From positions 157,074-221,073 of the forward strand of contig NZ_JAMXMY010000018.1 in NCBI RefSeq assembly GCF_024055795.1: a stretch of DNA of 64,000 bases. Direction: 5' to 3'. A model generated the notes under the pieces. That model was not told where the DNA came from and ran no database searches. It was given only the letters and a program-made list of their open reading frames with translations. Position 1 is the stretch's first letter, and each line of letters begins with the position of its first letter. This stretch comes from Actinoallomurus purpureus. Lineage in GTDB: Bacteria > Actinomycetota > Actinomycetes > Streptosporangiales > Streptosporangiaceae. This document shows, in pieces, positions 16,691 to 25,164 of the stretch. The position numbers and the translations under genes were made by a program.

Positions 16691-19600
16691 GTGAACGAGG
16701 CCGGTAACAGCCCCCAGCAGCCGCCCGTCCCGGCCGGGCCGCCCCAGGGCCCGCCGCCGGAGACCGGTGAACCGGGCGCGTCGCCCGGCCATGACCCGCG
16801 CGCGGCCGCGGCCCCACCGCCGCGTGCCCGCGATCTCATCAACGATCACACTCCCGGCGGAGGCGGGGGCACCGGACCGTCGGATGCGGAACCGGATTTC
16901 GGCGGAGGCCGGGGCGGCGAACCGGCGGGCGGCGCGAACCCGATGCGGAATTCGGGAGGACCGAACGCCGCCAAGTCGCCGGGCGGCTCCGCCGCCGAGG
17001 ACGGCGGCGCGGGGCCCGCGAAGAAGGCCGGCGGACTGGCGGGGGCGAAGAACCTGCCGTCCAAGCCCCAGGGCGACAACCTCAAGGAGAAGGGCGCCCA
17101 CGCTGCGGGGCAGGCGGCCGACCAGGCCGCCCGCAAGTACGCCAACTCGATGGGCGTCCCGAACAAGGCGTACGACCTCGGCAAGAAAGCGCTCGCTTCC
17201 AAGGCCGGCCAGGCGATGCTGAACAAGACGCCGGCCGGGAAGCTGCTCAGCAAGACCCGTCTCGGGAAGTCGTTCAAGGACGGCTTCATGGGGGACGCGG
17301 ACAAGAAAAAGAAGGGCCGCAAGGGCGAAGAGAAGGCGGACGCGTCCGGGTCCGGTTCCGGGAGCGGCAAGGGCAAGGTTCTCATCGCCGGCAGTGCCGG
17401 GGTGCTCCCCCTCGTCCTGCTCATGCTGCTTCCCATGGCCCTGGGTGCGGCCATGGACGACAACGCGCCGAGCCAGCCGGACGACAGGTCGAACTCGGTG
17501 GTCGCCAAGTACTTCCCCGACAGGTGGCAGCAGGTCCTCCAGCAGTCCGCCGACCGCGCGTCCTCTGGGGGTGAATCCGACTACGCCACCGTGCCCTGGA
17601 CGGTGCTGGCCGGCATCGTCGCGACCCAGACGGACTTCGCGCGCTACAGCCCGTACGACAGCGTCGACCGCGATCCCGGTCGTACGGCCCCGGAGATCAC
17701 TCCGGGCGGCGGGTCCGGGGGGCCGGACGACACCACGATCGGCGACCCGTCCGGGGCGGGGCCGGGGCCGATCTCCGGGGTCGGCGGATCCGGCGAGTCG
17801 GCCTCCGCCGCGCCCGGCCACCCCGGTCCGCCCCCGGGCGACCTCAGCCACCAGCTCGGCTGGTTCCTCTGGGCGATGCGCATGCACGAGTCGAGTGGAA
17901 ACTACAAGGCGGGGAGCAGGGGCGCCGCCTGCGGCGCCTACCAGTACATGCCCGGCACGTGGAACAACTACCAGGGCTACCCCACCGCCTGTGACGCCCC
18001 GCCGAGCGTCCAGGACAAGCGGGCGATCCACGACTTCCTCGTGCTCTGGAAGAAGTTCCACATGTGGCAGTCGGTGGCGATCAAACACTTCACCGGCTCC
18101 GATGAATGGGCGAGGTCACCAGAGAAGTGGGACTCGTGCCCGGCGGCCTGCAACGTGAACCCCACGGGGTGGGGCTACGTCGACGACGTGATGCAGAAGA
18201 TGGCGGAGGCCGCCAAGAAGGCCCCCGCCGCCGGGGCGCAGCCGGCGGCGTTCCCCATGGGGCCGAATGTGACGGTCCGGCCGGCCGACATGGGGCCCCA
18301 CGCCGTCACGGTCTCCGCCGGCCGCTCGACCGTGGCCGCGGCGTCCGTGGCGGACCTGAAGGCCGTCACGGCCGCCGCCGACCTGTACGGCGCGACCGGC
18401 GCCGCCGATCGAACGGACGCCGGCGAGGGAGTGCTGGCCGACGGCTGCGCGGTCGGCAACCCGAGCCCGTCCATCGGCGGTAAGGGCACCCAGGGGTCCG
18501 GGCCGTACCTGCTCACCCCGAGCGCGGCCGGCGACATGCGGACCATGGGCCTCGACCCGCAGAACCCGTGCGACTCCTCGTTCTACGTCGCCCGCAAACT
18601 CAGCGACGCGGCGAAGCAGGTGCACAGCGACCCCTCCAGTCCTCGATGGGTGGCCGACGGGTCGCCCAACGACCAGGAGAACGCCCGGAAGTACTGGAGC
18701 AAGGCCATCGAGGTCTCCGGCATCTTCATGGACCGCACCGCGAAACCGGACGCACCGTGCGCCCTGCCGCCGCCGGACGATCCAAAGAAGCCCTGGTCGA
18801 TCAGTTTCAAGATCATCTCGATCTGGCACTGCCAGGTCACCCGCATGCCGGAGCTCTACCTGGTCACCGGCGCCCAGAACGTGAACGACAAGTTCACCTA
18901 CACCGTCGAGCAGAGCCGGTCCGCCGCGGAACAGACCCTGATCAACGAGGCGATGGCGGTCAGCTATGCCGGCAGCGGCTGGAAGACCGACAAGTGCGAC
19001 GACAAGTCGAAGGACCGCCAGGGCATCTTCCCCATGACTCCGGAGGAGGCCGCCAAGGCCGGGGTCACCGACCGGTGCGACGCCGAGAAGAACATCGAGG
19101 GCGCCGCGAAACTCGTGCTCGCCGGCGAGAAGGTCCCGCCTGAGAAACGGGACAAAAAGAAGGGCGACTTCCAGCCGATGGTCGGTGGCTGGCAGTCGCT
19201 GAGCATCGCGATGGGCAAGGACCTCGACATCTTCTCGGCCGTCGGGCCGGGCACGTCGTTCGTCGCGTCAGACGCCTGCACGAAGGTGATGACGGCCTAC
19301 CTGAACAAGATCGCGCCGCTCGCGACGGAGTTCACGGCGCTGCTGGACCCACCCGACCAGAAGGACCTGGGCACCTGGCAGCAGAAACTGTCCGCCCTGG
19401 AGAGCAAAAACAAGATCGGCGACCCGGGGAGCGACCCCGCGTGTGTCGTCGGCTCATGGGCGCCGGGATTCAACGGCGAGCTCGCCCAGCTCGCCGCCGG
19501 CCTGGCGGGCGCTGACGCGTCGATCACGAACAACCTGACCGGCCTGGGCAACTACTACCAGGCCGCAGACGGCTCGGTGAAGCCGACGGACCCGGTGGTG

Positions 19601-20356
19601 GGTCAGGATCCGCTGGTCATCCCCCGGCTGGCGCCGCGCCCCTTCAACCAGATCGACGCGCCGGTCGCGGCGGACGCGACCGACGCGTGGTCGCGCATCG
19701 GCACGTCGGACGGGGTGACACTGCCCCTCTCCCAGGTCGCCATCGACTACGCGTGGTTCTTCGGCGGCGTCGTCTCCCCGTTCGACAGCGCCGGCAAGCT
19801 GATCGGCTCGCTGGCGAACGGGTCCGCCGGGGGTGCCGGCGACGGCCCGACCCAGCAGACGGTGGGCCCGGACGGGTGCCCGGAGAACGCCCCGTCGAAC
19901 ACCCTCCTCGGCGGCTCGGACAAGATCGGGATCCACAAGTTGTGCGTCGACTCGGTCGCCCAGGCCCGTACCCCGCAGGCCGCGATGGCCGTCAAGTGGG
20001 CGCTGACGAGCCTGGGCTGGCCGTACACGCAGAACATTCCGGCCCGGACCACCGGCAAGTCGGCGGACTGCTCGAGCTTCGTCTCGCGGGCCTACCGCGA
20101 CAGTGGCGCGATCCCGAACCTCTTCCACGGCAACGCCCCGATCACCACGACCTTCCGCGAGGTGCCCTGGGGCCACCAGATCCCGTTCAGCGAGGCGAAG
20201 CCCGGCGATCTGGTCGAGCCGGAATCCGGTCACGTGGTCATGCATCTCGCCGACGGATACAACGTGCAGGAGAGCACCTGGGGTGAGGTCTCCCACGTGA
20301 AACGGGAGTACAGTTCGGCCTTCTGGACCGGCTGGATCGATGCCAGCAAGGTGTGA
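16691..20356 (+). CDS. Bifunctional T4SS cell-wall hydrolase, SLT + NlpC/P60
   Basis: The 1221-residue protein starts with a long disordered, Gly/Pro-rich and Lys-rich cytoplasmic region (1-230). One TM helix follows (about 235-255). A lysozyme/transglycosylase-like domain covers about 390-480 (MHESSGNY with Glu400, ACGAYQYMPGTWNNY). After a long middle region comes a C-terminal NlpC/P60 peptidase: KSADCSSF with Cys1127, then SGHVVMH with His1181. Gram-positive T4SS use such two-domain hydrolases (VirB1/TcpG/CwlT-like) to open the peptidoglycan. The length is far above the usual 300-400 residues because of the N-terminal region and the about 640-residue middle part. GTG start, with GAGG upstream. 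Confidence 0.88.
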   Translation: MNEAGNSPQQPPVPAGPPQGPPPETGEPGASPGHDPRAAAAPPPRARDLINDHTPGGGGGTGPSDAEPDFGGGRGGEPAGGANPMRNSGGPNAAKSPGGSAAEDGGAGPAKKAGGLAGAKNLPSKPQGDNLKEKGAHAAGQAADQAARKYANSMGVPNKAYDLGKKALASKAGQAMLNKTPAGKLLSKTRLGKSFKDGFMGDADKKKKGRKGEEKADASGSGSGSGKGKVLIAGSAGVLPLVLLMLLPMALGAAMDDNAPSQPDDRSNSVVAKYFPDRWQQVLQQSADRASSGGESDYATVPWTVLAGIVATQTDFARYSPYDSVDRDPGRTAPEITPGGGSGGPDDTTIGDPSGAGPGPISGVGGSGESASAAPGHPGPPPGDLSHQLGWFLWAMRMHESSGNYKAGSRGAACGAYQYMPGTWNNYQGYPTACDAPPSVQDKRAIHDFLVLWKKFHMWQSVAIKHFTGSDEWARSPEKWDSCPAACNVNPTGWGYVDDVMQKMAEAAKKAPAAGAQPAAFPMGPNVTVRPADMGPHAVTVSAGRSTVAAASVADLKAVTAAADLYGATGAADRTDAGEGVLADGCAVGNPSPSIGGKGTQGSGPYLLTPSAAGDMRTMGLDPQNPCDSSFYVARKLSDAAKQVHSDPSSPRWVADGSPNDQENARKYWSKAIEVSGIFMDRTAKPDAPCALPPPDDPKKPWSISFKIISIWHCQVTRMPELYLVTGAQNVNDKFTYTVEQSRSAAEQTLINEAMAVSYAGSGWKTDKCDDKSKDRQGIFPMTPEEAAKAGVTDRCDAEKNIEGAAKLVLAGEKVPPEKRDKKKGDFQPMVGGWQSLSIAMGKDLDIFSAVGPGTSFVASDACTKVMTAYLNKIAPLATEFTALLDPPDQKDLGTWQQKLSALESKNKIGDPGSDPACVVGSWAPGFNGELAQLAAGLAGADASITNNLTGLGNYYQAADGSVKPTDPVVGQDPLVIPRLAPRPFNQIDAPVAADATDAWSRIGTSDGVTLPLSQVAIDYAWFFGGVVSPFDSAGKLIGSLANGSAGGAGDGPTQQTVGPDGCPENAPSNTLLGGSDKIGIHKLCVDSVAQARTPQAAMAVKWALTSLGWPYTQNIPARTTGKSADCSSFVSRAYRDSGAIPNLFHGNAPITTTFREVPWGHQIPFSEAKPGDLVEPESGHVVMHLADGYNVQESTWGEVSHVKREYSSAFWTGWIDASKV

Positions 20357-20477
20357 AATAATCTCCACCACCACACAAATAAGAGCCGTCCGGCACCGTG
20401 TGGCGTCAATTGAGATGACGCGCGAGGCCGGACAGCAGTTCGAGCCCTCGCGCATCCTTAACTAAGGAAGTGTTGAA

Positions 20478-20942
20478 ATGCGCAAGGGCATGATTCAGAT
20501 CATCGTCGGTGGCATTCTCGTTGCCGTCGTCGTGACAGTGGTGGTTCTCCTGGGTTTCGGTGGCTCCGGCCACGGCCACCAGGACACGCCGCACACCCAG
20601 CCGACACCCACGTACATCACGCACACCTTCTACGGGGTCGACCGCAATGACCCCGTCCAGCAGGAAGTGCTCACGTGGACGTCCAAGGGCGACAAGGGCC
20701 CCATCGACGGCACACTGATGCTCAAGGAGCGGGCGAACGGCTCTGCCGACTGGAAGCCGGTGTGGGACCAGCCCCGGTCCTTCCAGGGCACCCAGAACGG
20801 CGACCAGATCGAGATCCCCGCCTCCTACTTCGAGATCCCGGGCCTCGACATGGTCAAGGGCACGATCGACTCCCACGGCCGCCTCCACCTGAATGTGGAT
20901 CTGGCGGTCCAGACAGAGGTCCTGACCTCCACCTCGCGATGA
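20478..20942 (+). CDS. N-terminally anchored extracytoplasmic protein, unknown
   Basis: The 154-residue protein has a short N-terminus and a single TM helix (MIQIIVGGILVAVVVTVVVLL). A His/Gly linker and a beta-rich outer domain of about 110 residues (VDRNDPVQQEVLTWTSKGD to LHLNVDLAVQTEVL) follow. It is the last gene after the cell-wall hydrolase and is followed by a terminator. A structural part of the T4SS-like apparatus is likely by position. The start has AAGGAAG 9 bases upstream. Confidence 0.65.
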   Translation: MRKGMIQIIVGGILVAVVVTVVVLLGFGGSGHGHQDTPHTQPTPTYITHTFYGVDRNDPVQQEVLTWTSKGDKGPIDGTLMLKERANGSADWKPVWDQPRSFQGTQNGDQIEIPASYFEIPGLDMVKGTIDSHGRLHLNVDLAVQTEVLTSTSR

Positions 20943-21017
20943 CCGGGGTGAGCGACAGGCGGCCGGCGCGGACCGGCCACCGAGTGAGCGGCTCCGACAA
21001 GGAACCGTTGAAAACCG

Positions 21018-21050
21018 ACCGGCCTCCACCCGCTACGGGGGGAGGCCGGT
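21018..21050 (+). terminator. Rho-independent terminator
   Basis: The arms ACCGGCCTCC and GGAGGCCGGT are followed by TTTCG. It lies 76 bp past the anchored protein gene and just before the convergent VirB6-like gene end. Confidence 0.8.
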
Positions 21051-21096
21051 TTCGCGTCCGCACCTGCGGATCACCACAGAGCCGCGTGTCAGACGC

Positions 21097-24000
21097 TCAC
21101 AGGTGCATCTCCTCGTATACCGCGTCCGCGAATTCCCGAGCCCTGGGGTGGTTCTCGTACATCGCCTCCAGGAGTTCCCGGATCCGGGGATGGCGGGACG
21201 ACGAAGTCCGCGGGTCGGTCGCCATTCGCAGGGTTTCCATTTCGAGCAGCCGCTCTATGTCCTGGATCTTATCCACGAGGACTCGATTGTCCCACTCCTC
21301 GCCGGCCACCTGGTTCTTGATCTTGTTCTTGAGGTCATCGAGGACGTCATCCATCCTCGCCGCGCTGCCCGCGCTGGAAGGCATCCGGGATATACCACCG
21401 ACGAGCTTCTCCAGCTCCTGATGCCATTCGTCCTGCCGAGTCTCCCTCGTGGCATTCAGCCGGTCGATCTCCTGTTTCACCTTGTTGACGTCTTCCAGAT
21501 CGGTGGCCGGGTCGTTCGCCATTGCCCAGACCTGCCAGGCGTTACGTGCCGACGAAGACACGTCGACCGTGTCCCGGATCACCTCGGTCAGGTCATCGAT
21601 GTCCTGGGCACGTGCGCGGTGCAGGTCGTTCAGTTCGGCGAGCCTTCTCCGGTAATCCGCAGGGTCGATGGACGCCTTGTTCCGGTGGAGGGCCTGGGTC
21701 TTCAGCACGATGCTCTTCATCGCGTCGAACTTCTGGCCCAGTTCGACCTGGACCTCCTCGGCCGTGCCGGCCTTGCCGCCTGGCAGTTCCACCCTGATCT
21801 TATTGAAGTCGCTGATCTCGTTACGGGCGCCCTGCATCGCCTCGTCAGCCTCGATGTACGTCTGCCGGTTCAACCTGCCGAGCATGTTGTCCTGGACCCA
21901 CTCCCGGCTCACCCGTACGGCGGCGTCCTCCGACCGGCGGGCTTTGATGACGACCTTCGACAACTCTCCGTCCCTGTCCCCCGCGATGAACGCTGCGGCC
22001 TGCTCCCGTATCGCGGGATCACGAATGTCGCCGATCGCGCTGACCACCTCACCGTCGTCGGTGACCATGCCGCGTTCCCGCAAGTGGGCGTAGATCCGTG
22101 CGACTCTCTGGTCGTTATTCTCCAAAACTCCATCGACCATCTGAGGCTGCAGCGTGTGACGATCCAAGAAATTTGCGGGATGTGCCAGTGCCTCTGGGGT
22201 GGCGTTCGGCGCGATTGAGCGCTGCCGGGTGTGCGGGTCGAAGGACACGATATCGGGAATCCACAAGCCTTGATTGCTGAGCAAGATCTGATCTGACGCG
22301 AGTCCGGTCTTGGTGGACAATTCGGTCAGAGCGCGCAGCCTTTCCGTCTCGTCGGTAAATCCTTTGAAGGTGGCGTTGAATCCGTCCAGATGATTCGCGC
22401 CCCACTGTGCTGCCCGCACGGAGTTGAACCCATCCACGACATATTCGGTCGTCAAAGCCCGCCGCTCTTCGTGATCGTTGACCCGGATGATGTTTCGCTG
22501 GTGAATGTCGGCGCGCCGCTTGGCCGCATTTGCGTTTTTCGCGATGACGATACCGGCGGCCGACCCCGGCTCGAGGTCATCGTCGGTCCCGTTCTCGATC
22601 AGGCTGGCCAGACGAATCGCGTTCTTCACACGCCCGGCGGCGTGCTGCGTCGTCCTGCCGAGGGCCGCGGCACCCGCGACCGCCATCAGGGGCAGCGAGA
22701 CCAGTGTGGCCGCCGGTGCCATCGCGGTCACCGCGGCGGCGGAGGCGGCGAGCCCGGCGTACGCGGCCGCGCGCTGCGCGGGCGAACCCGACTTGGCCAT
22801 GCGGATCAGGTCGTTCCTCTTGCGGAGAACGGCTGCCCGCCCCGTGTTGTACTTGTCCTTCGTCCAGTCCGTGACCGGCTGCGCCACCCGTTTCCCGGCA
22901 CTCTTGAGCTTACGGCCCACCGCGCGGGTGGCCTTGTTGTTGAGCATCCGGCGCTGCAGTGACCGCTCGTCCAGCGCGCTCAGCCGTTTGTTCCCGACGC
23001 CGATCTGGCCGAGTCCCTGGGAGATGCGTTCGGCCGCGCCTCGGTGCAGATCCTTGTCGCCGGTGGCCCTCAGCGCCGCGGCGCCGGCGAAGCCCAGTGC
23101 CCCGGTCATCTTGGAGATGTCCCCCAGCCCGAACAACCTGGCGCCCTTCTTGAACAGGAAGAGCGCGGCCAAGGGGACAGCGCCTTCCAGCACCTGCTCG
23201 AAGAAGTTCGGCGTCGGGGTGGCGACGGAGGCTTGAACGACCGAGTAGGACACGTCGATGAGCTCGGTCAGGCACATCATCGCCAAGGTGAAGACGGCTT
23301 TCGCCCCCGCCATGGCACCGGTGACCTTGAGCCCTTTCTTCCCCTGCTCCGCCCCCGCGGCAAAAAGGATCAAGGTCAGCGGCAGGATCATGCAAAGAGC
23401 CGCCAGGGCCACGCTCGCCAGCGTCAGGCCGATCGCCATCGGGCCGAGGACGAACAGGAAGACGAGGGCGATGACGATCGACAGCAGCCCCTGGGTGATG
23501 CGTTCGGCCTGGTTGGCGCCGAGCCATCCGCTGACGAAGTCCCAGTCGGCCCGGCATTTCCGGGATGTCTCATCGTTCGATGACGCGACGCAGTCACCGA
23601 AGGCCTTGTTCAGCTCGTCCTTGCCGTTGAAATAAAAGACGTTCAAGGTGAAGATGCCGGGCGTTCCGGCCGCCATTTGGCCCGTCGGGCCCACGCCTCC
23701 CCACCAGGAGGTCAAGCCCTTGACCGGACCCTCGCTGTAGAGGACATTGCAGCCCTTGGCCTTGCCGCTGATCCCGCTCGCGGCGTCCCACTGCGGGATG
23801 GTGTGGTCGCTCGAACGCCCGTTACCGTCGGCCTTGCAGGCACCCCAGGCCACCATGATCACCTGCTCGTTGTCCTGAGGCGCGATCATGTACCCGCGGA
23901 CCATGTCCTGTCTGGTGGTGCCCGGCTTGTTCCCCGTTGACAGGTCGTAGGCGTCCAACTTCTCGTGCATGGGGACGTCGGATCCGGCCTCGAGCTCACG

Positions 24001-25164
24001 GCAGGCCGCGTGGGCGGGGCTGGGGTACTGCTCCGTTCCGTCGCCGAACTGGGCGGCCACCCAGGAGCGGACTAGCGTGACCTCCCAGATCTTGCTGATC
24101 TGCTGCATGCCACCGATGCTGCTTTTCATCTCGGTGTTGGTGTTGTCGGTGGCGTATTTCTGATAGAGCGCCTTGTCGAGCTTGACGCAGGTCACATTCC
24201 CGGCGGTCGTCGGATCGCGGTCGTAGAATGCCGACGCGCCATTCGCTCCCAGGTCCTCCAAGCTGGGCAGTGCGGCCGACATCTCACCGAACCAGCCCTG
24301 CACCGTCGCGGCCATCCACGGCACGGTGTACTTCGCCGTCGGATCGTTCATGTGCGCGGTGGACTGGTCGCCCATGAAGAAGATCAGGCCGGTGGCGGTC
24401 AGGAACACCATCAGCAGACGGATGGCGGACGCCGGGCCGTTCTTCCCGCCGGACCAGCGTTTGATCACTGCTGTCAGGACGAACAGCCAGACCGGTATGA
24501 GGAACCACGCCGCCCAGATCGAGAAGTCGTGTACGGCCGTGTTGATCCCGGGCGCCGCCCAGCAGACCATGTCGAAGGTGTAGCCGAAACCCATGAGAGT
24601 GCCGATGAGCCGCCAGACCAGTCCGGCGCCCATGAACAGCAGACTGGCGATCATTGAGACGAACAGCCGGACCTTCATGATCCAGGCGTTGTCGACGGTG
24701 AAGAGACCGAAGGACGTCCACCGGTTCAGCGGCAGGAAGTCCCTCCTCTCCTTGTACTGCTGGCAGGTGCCGGACGAACTTATGCCCGCCCCGGCATCGA
24801 CCGGCGCCGCGAGCACCTGACCGTTCACGTCCGAGGCGACGGAGGACACCGTGGTCGAACCGGCCGATGATCCCGTGGCCGTACTCACGGAGGCCGTTGG
24901 CGAGCCGGACGACGCCGCGGCGGTCGCGGACGTCCGCGCGTGTCCCCCCAATCCGAGGCCGTTTCCGGACAGCAGCGCCAGACCGCAGAACACCGTGACG
25001 ACGAAGAACCACGCCAGCACCTGGAACCGACGATGCGGCCCGGAACGCGCCTTCTCGATGCCGCCCCGCGGCTGCCCGGAACGCGCCTTCGCGGCGGCAC
25101 CCGCCCGGCGCGGCGGCGGCCCAGTGCGAGGCCGTCCGGCGCGCGAGCTCATCCGACGTGCCAT
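21097..25164 (-). CDS. VirB6/TrbL-like polytopic channel protein, very large
   Basis: The 1355-residue protein begins with a basic disordered leader and TM1 (about 48-68). An extracytoplasmic stretch and a cluster of TM helices at about 165-290 follow. Next is a Cys-containing extracytoplasmic region (about 300-560), which holds single cysteines able to form disulfides. A second TM cluster lies at about 560-690 (LLSIVIALVFLFVLGPMAIG). Residues 700-1355 are soluble, charged, and probably coiled-coil. This layout fits the extended VirB6/TrbL family that forms the inner-membrane pore of T4SS. Its start overlaps the VirB4-like stop by 16 bp. The long cytoplasmic tail is an unusual feature. Confidence 0.8.
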   Translation of the reverse strand: MARRMSSRAGRPRTGPPPRRAGAAAKARSGQPRGGIEKARSGPHRRFQVLAWFFVVTVFCGLALLSGNGLGLGGHARTSATAAASSGSPTASVSTATGSSAGSTTVSSVASDVNGQVLAAPVDAGAGISSSGTCQQYKERRDFLPLNRWTSFGLFTVDNAWIMKVRLFVSMIASLLFMGAGLVWRLIGTLMGFGYTFDMVCWAAPGINTAVHDFSIWAAWFLIPVWLFVLTAVIKRWSGGKNGPASAIRLLMVFLTATGLIFFMGDQSTAHMNDPTAKYTVPWMAATVQGWFGEMSAALPSLEDLGANGASAFYDRDPTTAGNVTCVKLDKALYQKYATDNTNTEMKSSIGGMQQISKIWEVTLVRSWVAAQFGDGTEQYPSPAHAACRELEAGSDVPMHEKLDAYDLSTGNKPGTTRQDMVRGYMIAPQDNEQVIMVAWGACKADGNGRSSDHTIPQWDAASGISGKAKGCNVLYSEGPVKGLTSWWGGVGPTGQMAAGTPGIFTLNVFYFNGKDELNKAFGDCVASSNDETSRKCRADWDFVSGWLGANQAERITQGLLSIVIALVFLFVLGPMAIGLTLASVALAALCMILPLTLILFAAGAEQGKKGLKVTGAMAGAKAVFTLAMMCLTELIDVSYSVVQASVATPTPNFFEQVLEGAVPLAALFLFKKGARLFGLGDISKMTGALGFAGAAALRATGDKDLHRGAAERISQGLGQIGVGNKRLSALDERSLQRRMLNNKATRAVGRKLKSAGKRVAQPVTDWTKDKYNTGRAAVLRKRNDLIRMAKSGSPAQRAAAYAGLAASAAAVTAMAPAATLVSLPLMAVAGAAALGRTTQHAAGRVKNAIRLASLIENGTDDDLEPGSAAGIVIAKNANAAKRRADIHQRNIIRVNDHEERRALTTEYVVDGFNSVRAAQWGANHLDGFNATFKGFTDETERLRALTELSTKTGLASDQILLSNQGLWIPDIVSFDPHTRQRSIAPNATPEALAHPANFLDRHTLQPQMVDGVLENNDQRVARIYAHLRERGMVTDDGEVVSAIGDIRDPAIREQAAAFIAGDRDGELSKVVIKARRSEDAAVRVSREWVQDNMLGRLNRQTYIEADEAMQGARNEISDFNKIRVELPGGKAGTAEEVQVELGQKFDAMKSIVLKTQALHRNKASIDPADYRRRLAELNDLHRARAQDIDDLTEVIRDTVDVSSSARNAWQVWAMANDPATDLEDVNKVKQEIDRLNATRETRQDEWHQELEKLVGGISRMPSSAGSAARMDDVLDDLKNKIKNQVAGEEWDNRVLVDKIQDIERLLEMETLRMATDPRTSSSRHPRIRELLEAMYENHPRAREFADAVYEEMHL

